The notes under the pieces are model-generated. The model did no database searches. It saw only the letters and a list, made by a program, of their open reading frames with translations, and had not been told where the DNA came from. A program made the position numbers and the translations under genes. From Cryobacterium sp. PAMC25264 (GTDB taxonomy: Bacteria > Actinomycetota > Actinomycetes > Actinomycetales > Microbacteriaceae), in NCBI RefSeq assembly GCF_019443325.1, contig NZ_CP080383.1, forward strand, positions 3,162,001 to 3,226,000: DNA of 64,000 bases, read 5' to 3'. Below, one piece after another: positions 8,158 to 15,856 of the stretch (position 1 is its first letter; each line of letters opens with the position of its first letter).

Positions 8158-8508
8158 GAGCTCTGAGGCTTTTCCCAACACTTCCACCGCGCTCTCGGAC
8201 TGCTCCAACTGGGCTTTGAGGATCGCGTTTTCCTTCTGCAATCGCAGAAATTCGATCCGTTCCTGTTTCGTCAACACGTACTTAGTCTGCCGCTGTTCCG
8301 TCTCGACCAGCAGGCCCTGCCGCTTCTCCTGACTCCACCGCGACAGCGACCTAACGTCGATGCCGACTCGGCGACAGAACGCGGACTTCGCGCCGATCTC
8401 CGCGCCCGTCGACGCGTACTGCTCCCACTGCGCAAGAATCGCGAGGCGCTCAGCAGACGTGAAATGATGCTTCCGAGTAAGCCGGGTTTGGACTTCTGAC
8501 ATTTCCAT
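8119..8508 (-). pseudogene. IS3-family OrfA, 3' end replaced by IS256 sequence
   Basis: N-terminal helix-turn-helix half of the IS3 transposase. MSEVQTRLTRKHHFTSAERL leads into the HTH (GIDVRSLSRWSQEK) and a coiled region (RLQKENAILKAQLEQSESAVEVLGKASEL). After codon L at 8158-8160 the frame enters the IS256 terminus and reads about a dozen foreign residues to a stop at 8119. The true tail lies at 6625-6723. A GAGGA ribosome site precedes the ATG at 8508; a second ATG is two codons on. Confidence 0.88.
8158..8165. repeat. 8-bp target site duplication, right copy
   Basis: GAGCTCTG, identical to 6724-6731; it marks the right edge of the IS256-family element. Confidence 0.9.
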
Positions 8509-8583
8509 TTGGATGTCCTCTTCCCCGCCCTCAGCCGGCCCGTGATGAAACGATGATTTGTCTCACCACAGGCTGACACTCAG

Positions 8584-8621
8584 GGCGCACCGGGTGCAGA
8601 AGTCCGCTTCGGGAACAGTTG
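8584..8621. repeat. palindromic repeat family A, right half of a split copy
   Basis: GGCGCACCGGGTGCAGAAGT followed by CCGCTTCGGGAACAGTTG. It is the complement of the left half at 5559-5595 and nearly identical to the right arm of the copy at 911-976. Together they show that the IS3 element inserted at the tip of a pre-existing palindrome. Confidence 0.75.
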
Positions 8622-8842
8622 CGGCCGACCGGGCCACGGCGGCGAGGGCGGATGCCCGCGCCGGGCAGCTGGGCCGGGTGCGATAATCGAACGGGTCGCG
8701 AGAGCGTTCTGCCCCGCAGTTCCCGGCCCGCAGTTCGCGCCCCACGATTCCCGGCACACGGTCCCCTGACCTCAGTTGCCGGCCCACCGTCCCGCTTCAC
8801 TTTCCGAAAGCGCACACCCCCAGCGGCACAAGATCGGACACC
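8622..8842 (+). promoter_or_regulatory. upstream region of methyltransferase gene
   Basis: No gene is seen here. It contains an extended -10 candidate (TG-C-GATAAT, 8679-8687) and, at about 8715-8790, a run of degenerate units of about 15 bases resembling CGCAGTTCCCGGCC. If the promoter is real, the leader is about 150 bases long. The role of the repeats is unknown. Confidence 0.35.
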
Positions 8843-9988
8843 ATGTCCAACACGACCACCCCCGGCAGCAGCGTGACGGCCGACATCCGCTGGCAGTCCG
8901 GCGACACCGAGCAAACCGCCCCGTGGCACTCCGAGGGCGGCTGGCCCGCGCCGCGCCGCGCCGTCGTGGTCGACGACACCCTCACCGCGGATGCCGCCTA
9001 CCGGATGGCCGAGGCCGGCACCGGCATGCTCTGGCAGGGCGACTTCCAGAACGCCAGACAGCTGCTCTCCGCGCTGGCCCGCCGGGTGGACCGGCACCGG
9101 CGCACTCCCACCACCGGCATGTCGGCCGCGTTCGAGGCGGGCCGCGCCCAGGCCCTCCGTCGCGCGCGCCTGCTGGGCCTGGTGCTCGTGCAACTCGACG
9201 CAAGCCACACCCTGAACCTGCGCCGCGCGCCCGACGTTCGACAGGCTGCCGACGAGGCCTACGGTGCCGGGACCGCCTCGGTCGTGCTGTCGCTGCGCGA
9301 GCTGCTCGGCGTGATGGGCGCTCACGAGTGGCGCACAAAGGGGGTGCCGGTCGCGGCGCTCGGCGCGAGCATCCACCCGCATTACGGCGTCTTCTCACCG
9401 GTGCGCGGCGAGTACCTCGACCTCATCGCCACCGCGCCGCTGCCGGCGACCGGGATGGCTTTCGACATCGGCACCGGTTCCGGGGTGATCGCGGCGATGC
9501 TCGCTCAACGCGGTTTTGACCGCGTCGTGGCCACCGATATGGAGCCCCGAGCGCTGGCCTGTGCCCGCGAGAACCTCCAGCGTCTGGGGTACGCCGACCA
9601 GGTCGAGGTCGTGCATGCCGACCTGTTCCCGGCAGGCCGCGCCGACCTCGTGGTCTGCAACCCGCCCTGGCTGCCGGCCTCCGCCGCCACAAGCACCGAC
9701 GCCGCCGTCTACGACCCGGACAGCCGCATGCTCCGTGGCTTTCTGGCCGGCCTGGCCGGGCACCTCACCGAGCACGGCGAGGGCTGGCTGATCATCTCCA
9801 ACCTCGGCGAACTGCTCGGACTGCGCTCCCGCGGCGAACTGCTCGACCTCATCGACCACGCGGGCCTGGCCGTCATCGCCCGCCTCGACATCCGCCCCAC
9901 TCACCACAAGGCGGCCGACGCCACCGACCCGCTGCACGCCGCGCGGTCGGCCGAGGTCACCTCGCTCTGGCGGCTCGGCCGGGCCTGA
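8843..9988 (+). CDS. class I SAM-dependent methyltransferase (NPPW type)
   Basis: A 381-residue protein with an N-terminal domain of about 190 residues and a C-terminal Rossmann methyltransferase domain. Motif I is FDIGTGSGVIAA near residue 208, followed by an acidic strand end VVATDMEPRAL, and motif IV is NPPW near residue 273. NPPW/NPPY enzymes methylate amide or exocyclic amino nitrogens (HemK/PrmC, RsmC/RlmG and DNA N6-adenine groups). The layout recalls RlmG/PrmC-like enzymes, but the target cannot be decided from sequence. It is a single gene downstream of the insertion-sequence cluster, with no visible partner. Confidence 0.83.
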   Translation: MSNTTTPGSSVTADIRWQSGDTEQTAPWHSEGGWPAPRRAVVVDDTLTADAAYRMAEAGTGMLWQGDFQNARQLLSALARRVDRHRRTPTTGMSAAFEAGRAQALRRARLLGLVLVQLDASHTLNLRRAPDVRQAADEAYGAGTASVVLSLRELLGVMGAHEWRTKGVPVAALGASIHPHYGVFSPVRGEYLDLIATAPLPATGMAFDIGTGSGVIAAMLAQRGFDRVVATDMEPRALACARENLQRLGYADQVEVVHADLFPAGRADLVVCNPPWLPASAATSTDAAVYDPDSRMLRGFLAGLAGHLTEHGEGWLIISNLGELLGLRSRGELLDLIDHAGLAVIARLDIRPTHHKAADATDPLHAARSAEVTSLWRLGRA

Positions 9989-10052
9989 CCCACACCTACG
10001 GCCGGCACCCGGCGCCGAGTCCGACGCGGTCCCCGAACGGCTCGCCTGGCGG

Positions 10053-10493
10053 CTAGTCCGACGCAGTCCCGGAGCCGGCCCTGGCCTCCGTCGCGGCCCC
10101 GGGCTCCGTCGCGGCCCCGGCGTCAGTTCCGGTTGCGGCCGTGCCCATCACTCGCCAGCGCGCCCAGGGCCACACCCCGTCCATCTCCACCTCGAGCGAG
10201 AAGCTCAGCAGCACCCGGATGATCACGATAGCGCCGAGCACCAGCACGCTCTCCACGGTAGGTTCCACCACGATGGTGCGGATGATGTCGGCCACGATCA
10301 GCACCTCAAGGCCCAGTAGGATCGCCCGGCCCAGGTTTCGCCGCATCTCCTGGTACGAGGTCGACCGGGTGTCCCGGCGCAGGGCCCGCGGGATCCCGCC
10401 GATGAGGGCCGCCAGCCCGCCGAGCACCATAATGGCGGCGCCGACCACCTCTACGACCCGCACGGCCGCTTCGACCACCTGCTCGAACGTCAT
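10053..10493 (-). CDS. DUF1622 family membrane protein
   Basis: A small membrane protein of 146 residues. The N-terminal VVEAAVRVVEVVGAAIMVLGGLAAL is the first membrane helix; GRAILLGLEVLIVADIIRTI and ESVLVLGAIVIIRVLLSFSLEVEMDG form the second and third. The last stretch is the signature of DUF1622 proteins, whose function is unknown. The tail is an Ala/Thr/Gly-rich cytoplasmic extension with repeated ATE/TEPGA units. ATG at 10493 is preferred because GGGAG lies eight bases upstream; a GTG at 10502 is possible. A family-B palindrome separates it from the rhodanese gene upstream. Confidence 0.8.
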   Translation of the reverse strand: MTFEQVVEAAVRVVEVVGAAIMVLGGLAALIGGIPRALRRDTRSTSYQEMRRNLGRAILLGLEVLIVADIIRTIVVEPTVESVLVLGAIVIIRVLLSFSLEVEMDGVWPWARWRVMGTAATGTDAGAATEPGAATEARAGSGTASD

Positions 10494-10559
10494 CCGCTGC
10501 ACTCCCGCCCGTCGCCTCGCCTGCCGAGAAGATACTCCCCCGCACCCGCTCCCCGCCTC

Positions 10560-10620
10560 GCGAACCGTGACTTAAGCACCGAAAACCCGCGTTTTTTGGT
10601 GCTTTGCTCACAGCTCGCGA
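10560..10620. repeat. long palindromic repeat, family B, copy 1
   Basis: Arms begin GCGAACCGTGACTTAAGCACC and end GGTGCTTTGCTCACAGCTCG, with an AAAACCCGCGTTTT centre. It shares its outer bases with the copies at 17779, 19371 and 19682. It lies between two minus-strand genes. Confidence 0.8.
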
Positions 10621-10633
10621 AGGGGGCACGACG

Positions 10634-11074
10634 CTAGTCGGTGACGACGGCCACTCCGGTGCTCGCGGATGCCTCGGCGAGGCTGCCCGCGTTGGTCACG
10701 TCGGTGAAGCCCAACGCCGTCATCTTCGTCACCGCCGCACCGGCGCGGGAGCCGGTCCGGCAGTACACGGTGTACTGCCCGTCGGCGGGCAGCTCGGCGA
10801 TGCGGTCGGCGAAGTCGGCAGACTGCACATCGATGTTCACGGCGCCGTCGAGATGCCCCTGGGCATATTCGGCGGGCGTGCGCACGTCGATGATGGTTCC
10901 CACGGTGAGCGGCACCGTGGTGGAGTCGGGCGTCGACTCCGGGCTGGCCTGTGGGCCGGCCGTCGCGGCACTCGGCGTCGACGACGCGGTTGGCGTCGGC
11001 AGAGCGGCCGAGCAGCCGGCAAGGCTCACGACCCCGGCCAGGGTCAGGATGACGGCGAGGCGGGTGCTGTTCAC
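10634..11074 (-). CDS. rhodanese-like lipoprotein
   Basis: Exported single-domain rhodanese of 146 residues. The N-terminus is a lipoprotein signal with lipobox LAGC (Cys21), then a Ser/Thr/Pro-rich linker to about residue 53, then a rhodanese fold: IIDVRTPAEYAQGHLDGAVN and the active-site loop VYCRTGSRAG with Cys105. Family members transfer sulfane sulfur to thiol or cyanide acceptors; the export and lipid anchor suggest action at the outer face of the membrane. Its ATG overlaps the stop of the upstream membrane protein by 4 bases. The operon shares a divergent promoter region with an MFS exporter, where a CsoR/CstR-like operator is seen. Confidence 0.87.
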   Translation of the reverse strand: MNSTRLAVILTLAGVVSLAGCSAALPTPTASSTPSAATAGPQASPESTPDSTTVPLTVGTIIDVRTPAEYAQGHLDGAVNIDVQSADFADRIAELPADGQYTVYCRTGSRAGAAVTKMTALGFTDVTNAGSLAEASASTGVAVVTD

Positions 11075-11625
11075 GGTGTGGGTCCTTCGGAGGAGTGGGT
11101 GCGGATGGGAAACAGGGGGCGGCAGGTGGTGCAGGTGTCACCGTCAGTCGGGCCGTCGGGACCGCTGGCTCCGACCGCGACCGCCTCACCACCGCCGGGC
11201 AGCACCGCATCCCGCCGCCGGTGCGCGGCGAGGGCTCGCCGCTCGGCGCGCATCCGCTCAGCCAACCCCCACCCGAGTACGGCCAGCGCGGCTAGGGCCA
11301 GCCCCGGGCGCATCTCGGCGGAGAGGGTGGGCGCGAGGGCACCGGCGTCCCTGGCGAGGTAAAGGCCGAGCAGCCCGAGCACCGGCCAGCGCAGGTCGCA
11401 CACAGTTGCCTCGGCTCCGATCGGCGCATCGACGGCACTGGCCACGATGAGCCCGAGCAGGATGCTGCCGCCGGCGACCGCCACACAAGCCCACCAGGGT
11501 GCGCCCACACCCGGCGCCCTCGACACCATCGACGCGGCGAACAGGAGTCCGCCGGCGACGAAGACCGCCACCGCGACGACGACAGACCATCGACGAACGG
11601 ACCAGCGATTCAACTCGGCGAGCAC
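11071..11625 (-). CDS. hypothetical membrane protein upstream of rhodanese
   Basis: A 184-residue protein that I do not recognise. It has about four hydrophobic helices (WSVVVAVAVFVAGGLLFAAS; WWACVAVAGGSILLGLIVAS; WPVLGLLGLYLA; a helix around PGLALAALAVLGWGL) and a basic, then Gly-rich tail containing a CTTC pair. GTG at 11625 was chosen because GGAGG lies six bases upstream; the frame is open further but without a ribosome site. It is translationally coupled to the rhodanese lipoprotein, so a role in sulfur or metal handling at the membrane is possible but only inferred from the neighbour. Confidence 0.65.
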   Translation of the reverse strand: MLAELNRWSVRRWSVVVAVAVFVAGGLLFAASMVSRAPGVGAPWWACVAVAGGSILLGLIVASAVDAPIGAEATVCDLRWPVLGLLGLYLARDAGALAPTLSAEMRPGLALAALAVLGWGLAERMRAERRALAAHRRRDAVLPGGGEAVAVGASGPDGPTDGDTCTTCRPLFPIRTHSSEGPTP

Positions 11626-11741
11626 AACGGGCCTCCAGGATGGTCCCCCTTGCCGGCCCCGCGAGTGACCCCGCTCACCCTCAGCGGTCCACGTCACCGG
11701 CTCCGGTTCGGTCTGCACGGGCGATCCTCTCGACGGATTAC

Positions 11742-11756
11742 ATACCCAGAGGGTAT
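11742..11756. promoter_or_regulatory. CsoR/CstR-like operator (ATACCC-AGA-GGGTAT)
   Basis: A perfect 6+6 inverted repeat with a 3-base spacer, in the 196-base region between the divergent rhodanese operon and the MFS gene. ATACCC/GGGTAT half-sites are characteristic of DUF156 repressors (CsoR, CstR, RcnR types). A further AATACC follows at 11765. No DUF156 gene is present in the window. Confidence 0.5.
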
Positions 11757-11821
11757 CAAGACAGAATACCGTAGGCTGGTCGAAATCGGCCGAACCGCGA
11801 ACGCAGTGACAGGATCCCGCC

Positions 11822-13087
11822 ATGACCACACGCCGCACGCCCGCGCCAACGGATGCGGGCGCGCCGGCCACCACACAGCTGCAGCGCAAGGTGGTGGGGG
11901 TGCTCGTCCTCGGCCAGGTCCTCGGCGGCATCGGCATGGGCGCCACACTCTCCCTCGGCGCCCTGCTCGCAGCGCAGCTCTCCGGCTCCAACGCCTGGTC
12001 GGGCATGGCGGCGACAATGAGCACCCTGGGCGCGGCCCTCGCGGCCGTGCCGCTGGCCCGGCTGGCCCAGGCCAACGGACGCCGCCGGTCCCTGGCCGCC
12101 GGCGCGGGCATCGCCGGCGTCGGCGCCGTGCTGGCGGTCACCGCGGTCGCGCTCGACACCTTCCCGCTCCTGCTGCTGGCGCTGATGTTGCTCGGCGCGG
12201 GGTCGGCCACCAACCTGCAGGCCCGGTTCGCCGCCACCGACCTGGCCAGCCCCCGCTATCGGGCGCGTGACCTCTCCATCGTGGTCTGGTCGACCACCAT
12301 CGGCGCGGTGCTCGGGCCCAACCTGTTCGGCCCCGGCGAGGTCGTCGGCACACAGCTGGGCCTGCCACCACTCACCGGGGCGTTCGCGTTCTCCCTGGCC
12401 GCGCAGGTGGGCGCCGCGCTGGTCTACACGATCGGGCTGCGACCCGACCCGCTGCTCACGGCCCTGTCGGTGCGCGAGGCCCGGCCCACCGGCACGAGAG
12501 CGCACGGCGGATTCGCCATCGTGCGCGGCAACCCGTTGGCCCGCTTCGCCGTCGCGGTGATCGCCCTCAGCCATGCCACAATGGTGGCCCTCATGTCGAT
12601 GGCGCCCGTGCACCTCACTGAGCACGGGGCATCTCTCACGATCGTGGGCCTCACCATCAGCCTGCACGTGGCCGGCATGTATGCCCTGTCGCCCGTCTTC
12701 GGCGCCCTGGCCGACCGCCTCGGCCGAGTGCCGGTGATCCTCGCCGGGCAGGCTCTGCTCCTGGCCGCCCTCACCCTGTTCGGGGTCGCCAGCGAGAACG
12801 GCACGGCCATGACCGTGGGGCTGATCCTGCTCGGGCTCGGCTGGTCGGCATCCGTCGTGGCCGCCTCGGCGCTCATCGCCGAGGCGGTCGGTGTGCACGA
12901 CCGCTCGGCGTTGCAGGGCTTCTCGGACCTGTCGATGAACGCCGCGGGCGCCCTCGGCGGCGCCCTGGCCGGACCGGTGCTGATCCTGGTGGGCTACTCG
13001 GGCCTCGGCGTGGCCGCGATGGCGCTGGTCGCCGTGGTCACGATCTGGTCGCTGGTCCGCCGCCCGGCCGCCCCCGCCCTCGGCTGA
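11822..13087 (+). CDS. MFS transporter
   Basis: Major facilitator of 421 residues with about 12 membrane helices in two halves. It shows the cytoplasmic loop signature between helices 2 and 3 as PLARLAQANGRRRSL and its counterpart GALADRLGRVPVI in the second half. Substrate unknown; the layout fits a drug/metabolite:proton exporter. It is divergent from the rhodanese operon with a CsoR-type inverted repeat in the shared region, which suggests a stress-inducible efflux function (inferred). A TAGGCT hexamer about 45 bases upstream may be its -10. The stop codon lies in a GGCTGA hexanucleotide array. Confidence 0.85.
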   Translation: MTTRRTPAPTDAGAPATTQLQRKVVGVLVLGQVLGGIGMGATLSLGALLAAQLSGSNAWSGMAATMSTLGAALAAVPLARLAQANGRRRSLAAGAGIAGVGAVLAVTAVALDTFPLLLLALMLLGAGSATNLQARFAATDLASPRYRARDLSIVVWSTTIGAVLGPNLFGPGEVVGTQLGLPPLTGAFAFSLAAQVGAALVYTIGLRPDPLLTALSVREARPTGTRAHGGFAIVRGNPLARFAVAVIALSHATMVALMSMAPVHLTEHGASLTIVGLTISLHVAGMYALSPVFGALADRLGRVPVILAGQALLLAALTLFGVASENGTAMTVGLILLGLGWSASVVAASALIAEAVGVHDRSALQGFSDLSMNAAGALGGALAGPVLILVGYSGLGVAAMALVAVVTIWSLVRRPAAPALG

Positions 13088-13117
13088 GGCTGAGGCTGAG
13101 GCTGCGGCTGCGGCTGA
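13082..13117. repeat. hexanucleotide tandem repeat (GGCTGA/GGCTGC x6)
   Basis: Six consecutive 6-base units: three GGCTGA, two GGCTGC and one GGCTGA. The first TGA is the MFS stop codon, and the later units keep the same frame, giving tandem in-frame stops. Unit number could vary between strains without altering the protein. Confidence 0.85.
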
Positions 13118-13163
13118 GCGGAGACGGACGGCACGCACGTTTAGGAGGACATCGGCCGCTTAG

Positions 13164-13192
13164 AAGGACGTAATGCCGAATTCCGTCCTTCC
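13164..13192. terminator. hairpin between convergent genes
   Basis: GAAGGACGTAAT / ATTCCGTCCTTC, 12-base arms with one mismatch around a short GCCGA loop. It lies between the stops of the MFS gene and the CNNM/CBS gene, consistent with a bidirectional terminator. Confidence 0.5.
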
Positions 13193-13252
13193 AAAGTCAC
13201 TTTCGCCTCACAACGATGCGCACCGTTCTGCCGGGGCAAGCGGTGGGCGCGG

Positions 13253-14293
13253 CTAGACGCTCGTGACGTCGTCCACCTCGCCCACGAGCTCTTCGATGAT
13301 GTCCTCCAGGAACAGCACCCCGGTGGCCACACCGTTCGCGTCGAACGAACTCGCCACGTGCGAGCCCGTGCGGCGCATGGCCGCCAGGGCGTCCTCGAGG
13401 TCGCTGTCACGCAGCACCGTGGCCAGGCGGCGCACCCGCTTGGCCGGAACCGGCTGGGTGAAAACGTCGGGCCCGGTGAGGTCCATGACGTCTTTGAGGT
13501 GGAGGTAGCCGGCCGGCGACCCCGTCGTATCCGTGAGGATGTACCGGGAGAACCCGTGCGCGGCCACGGCCCGCTGCAGGTCCGCGGGCGATGCATGCGC
13601 CGGAAGGAATACGATGCCGGCAAGCGGTACCTCCACATCGGAGACCCGCTTGGTGGTGAACTCGAACGCCGCCGACAGGGTGCCGGAGGCATCCATCAGC
13701 ATGCCCTCGCGGGTGGACTGGCGCACGATGCCGGCCACCTCGTCGAGGGTGAATGCGCTTGTCGCCTCGTCCTTGGGCGTGACGCGGAACAATCGCAGCA
13801 CCCCATTGGCCAGCCAGTTGAGGCTGAAGATCACCGGCCGGAACACGCGCGCGACGAACACCAGCGGCGGCGCGAGAATCAGCGCCGCGCGGTCGGGCAC
13901 CGAGAACGAGATGTTCTTGGGCACCATCTCGCCCAACACCACGTGCAGGAAGGTAACCAGGCCCAGGGCCACGGCGAAGGCGATTCCGCTGATGGCTGCG
14001 GGCGACAGGTCGGTGTAGCCCAGCGGGATCTCGAGAAGGTGATGGATCGCCGGCTCCGACACGTTGAGGATCACCAGCGAGCACACGGTGATACCCAGCT
14101 GCGAGGTCGCCAGCATCAGGGTGGCGTGCTCCATTGCCCACAGGGTGGTCTTGGCGGCCTTGTTGCCCTGCGCGGCGAGAGGCTCGATCTGCGAGCGGCG
14201 GGCCGAGATCACGGCGAATTCGGCGCCGACGAAGAAGGCGTTGACCGCCAGCAGCACGACGAGCCAGAGCAGCCCGGGGAGATACTCACTCAT
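13253..14293 (-). CDS. CNNM/CBS-domain membrane protein (hemolysin C family)
   Basis: A 346-residue membrane protein. An N-terminal CNNM (DUF21) domain with about four helices contains NAFFVGAEFAVISARRSQ and FLHVVLGEMVPKNISFS; a cytosolic CBS pair follows (about residues 200-340) and ends in LFLEDIIEELVGEVDDVTSV. The C-terminal CorC_HlyC domain is absent, making it the shorter partner of the upstream 449-residue paralogue. Family members are linked to magnesium/cobalt efflux and membrane integrity. Its start overlaps the upstream gene by 8 bases, so the two are co-translated and may form a heteromer (inferred). Confidence 0.88.
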   Translation of the reverse strand: MSEYLPGLLWLVVLLAVNAFFVGAEFAVISARRSQIEPLAAQGNKAAKTTLWAMEHATLMLATSQLGITVCSLVILNVSEPAIHHLLEIPLGYTDLSPAAISGIAFAVALGLVTFLHVVLGEMVPKNISFSVPDRAALILAPPLVFVARVFRPVIFSLNWLANGVLRLFRVTPKDEATSAFTLDEVAGIVRQSTREGMLMDASGTLSAAFEFTTKRVSDVEVPLAGIVFLPAHASPADLQRAVAAHGFSRYILTDTTGSPAGYLHLKDVMDLTGPDVFTQPVPAKRVRRLATVLRDSDLEDALAAMRRTGSHVASSFDANGVATGVLFLEDIIEELVGEVDDVTSV

Positions 14294-15635
14294 GGGTCAG
14301 CCTCCCTGCGACGATGGCCGTGACCGGGTCGAGGTCGGCCGCGGTTTCGGTGGGGGTGAGACGGATGCGCGACACGCGCGCACCATCCATCCGCTCGACC
14401 CGCAGGGTGCCCACGTCGATGGGGACGGTGTCGCCCACCTCGGGCATACGGTCAAGCCGGTCGGTGACAAAGCCGGCGATGGTCTCGTAGTCACCGTCGT
14501 CGGGCACGGTCAGGCCCACCCGTTCGAGCAGCTCGTCGGGACGGAGACCGCCGTCGAACACGATCGAGCGGCCGGTGCGCACGATCCCGGCCTTGGCCCG
14601 GTCGTGCTCGTCCTCCAGCTCGCCCACGAGTTCCTCCACGAGGTCCTCGAGCGTGACGATGCCGGCGGTGCCGCCGTATTCGTCGGACACCACGGCGATC
14701 TGCAGGCCCTGCTGGCGGAGGGCCCCGAGCAGCCGGTCGACACCCATCGACTCCGGCACCCGCAGCGCGGGCAGCATCAGCTCATCCGCCCGCACCAGAG
14801 TGCGGCGCTCCAGCGCCACAGCGAAGGCCTGCTTGACGTGCAGCACGCCCAGGATGTCGTCGGTGTCGCGGCCGATCACCGGGAACCTCGAGTAGCCGGT
14901 GGCGCTGGCCAGCGTCACGATGCTCTCGGCGGTGTCGTCGGAATGCACCGACGCCATCTGCACCCGCGGCGTCATCACGTCGGCGGCCGAGTGGTCGGAG
15001 AACCGCAGGGTTCGGTTGAGCATTTCGGCGTGGTCCGCGTCGAGCAGGCCCTCCATGGCCGACCGGCGCACCAGGAAGCCGAGCTCCTCGGCGCTGCGCG
15101 CGCCGGACAGCTCTTCCTTGGGCTCGATGCCCACCAGGCGAATGAGGGCGTTGGCGGTGTTGTTGAAGACCAGGATCACGGGCTTGAACACGGCCGTGAA
15201 TGCGGCCTGCATGGGCACGACGAACTTGGCGGTGGCCAGCGGCACGGCCAGAGCGAAGTTCTTGGGCACGAGCTCGCCGATCACCATGGAGAACAGGGTG
15301 GCCAGCGAGATGCCGATCACGGTGCCCAGCACGGGCACAAGGCCCTCGGGCACGCCCAGGTCGAGCATCGGGCCGCGCAGCAGGGAACTGATGGCCGGCT
15401 CGAAGGTGTACCCGGTGAGCAGGGTGGTCAGCGTGATGCCCAGCTGGGCGCTGGAGAGGTGCGTGGAGGTGATCCGCAGCGCCGTGATGGTGGGGCCGAG
15501 GCGTTTCTCGCCGCGATCCCTGCGGGCCTCGAGTTCATTGCGGTCGAGCGTGACGAGGGCGAACTCGGCGGCGACGAACACGCCGGTACCGAAGGTCAGA
15601 ATGAGCCCGATGCCCACCATGATCCATTCGTTCAC
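14286..15635 (-). CDS. CNNM/CBS/CorC_HlyC-domain protein (hemolysin C family)
   Basis: A 449-residue protein with the full family architecture: N-terminal CNNM transmembrane domain ([33 protein letters not shown]), CBS pair ([10 protein letters not shown] through [22 protein letters not shown]), and a C-terminal CorC_HlyC domain ([24 protein letters not shown]). Such proteins are proposed magnesium/cobalt transporters or regulators. It is the first gene of a two-gene operon with the shorter paralogue. Its promoter region is shared with the divergent sugar isomerase operon. Confidence 0.9.
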   Translation of the reverse strand: MNEWIMVGIGLILTFGTGVFVAAEFALVTLDRNELEARRDRGEKRLGPTITALRITSTHLSSAQLGITLTTLLTGYTFEPAISSLLRGPMLDLGVPEGLVPVLGTVIGISLATLFSMVIGELVPKNFALAVPLATAKFVVPMQAAFTAVFKPVILVFNNTANALIRLVGIEPKEELSGARSAEELGFLVRRSAMEGLLDADHAEMLNRTLRFSDHSAADVMTPRVQMASVHSDDTAESIVTLASATGYSRFPVIGRDTDDILGVLHVKQAFAVALERRTLVRADELMLPALRVPESMGVDRLLGALRQQGLQIAVVSDEYGGTAGIVTLEDLVEELVGELEDEHDRAKAGIVRTGRSIVFDGGLRPDELLERVGLTVPDDGDYETIAGFVTDRLDRMPEVGDTVPIDVGTLRVERMDGARVSRIRLTPTETAADLDPVTAIVAGRLTHE

Positions 15636-15730
15636 GAGGTGGCTCCCTGCGCCCGGAAGCGTTCGGGGCGGGCAGGGAGCATGGGTTTATGCGTGGGAGG
15701 GTCATCCATAGTCCGTCGAGCCTACTTGCG

Positions 15731-15754
15731 CATCCTGTACAAAAGCACAGGATG
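15731..15754. promoter_or_regulatory. inverted repeat CATCCTGT-N8-ACAGGATG
   Basis: Perfect 8-base arms in the divergent region between the CNNM operon and the sugar isomerase operon. It could be an operator or a leader hairpin; nothing distinguishes these. Confidence 0.35.
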
Positions 15755-15786
15755 TTGCCTCGTCTGACGCAAACCCATGGATATTA

Positions 15787-15807
15787 AAACCAACCGACGT
15801 TAGGTTT
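15787..15807. promoter_or_regulatory. candidate operator upstream of sugar isomerase operon
   Basis: Imperfect 21-base palindrome (AAACC...CGACG...GGTTT), 8 of 10 base pairs symmetric, 50 bases before the isomerase start. The form fits a dimeric regulator of the LacI or GntR type, but none is encoded next to it. Confidence 0.4.
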
Positions 15808-15856
15808 GTTCCTGCGGACGGAAAGACCGTCGGCCCACACTTCCAAAGGAGCAAGT

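Larger units (their letters stand above)
5602..8578 (-). mobile_element. IS3-family insertion sequence, interrupted by an IS256-family element
   Basis: Terminal inverted repeats of about 20 bases: TGTCAACCTGTTTGAGACA from 5602 and, on the other strand from 8578, TGTCAGCCTGTGGTGAGACA. Both begin TGT, as is common in IS3 elements. It carries orfA (8508 leftward) and orfB (to 5753) on the minus strand, with orfB in the -1 phase. Without the nested IS256 element and one target duplication the IS3 element would be about 1.54 kb. No short duplication directly abuts these ends, so the exact boundary is uncertain by a few bases. Confidence 0.8.

Noticed and set aside
5602..8578. Composite transposon carrying cargo
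   Set aside because: The only genes inside are transposase genes; the arrangement is a nested insertion, confirmed by the 8-bp duplication.
11071..12237. A 388-residue minus-strand frame overlapping the MFS gene
   Set aside because: The first half is antisense to the clear MFS transporter. Only the part from GTG 11625, with a GGAGG site, is kept.
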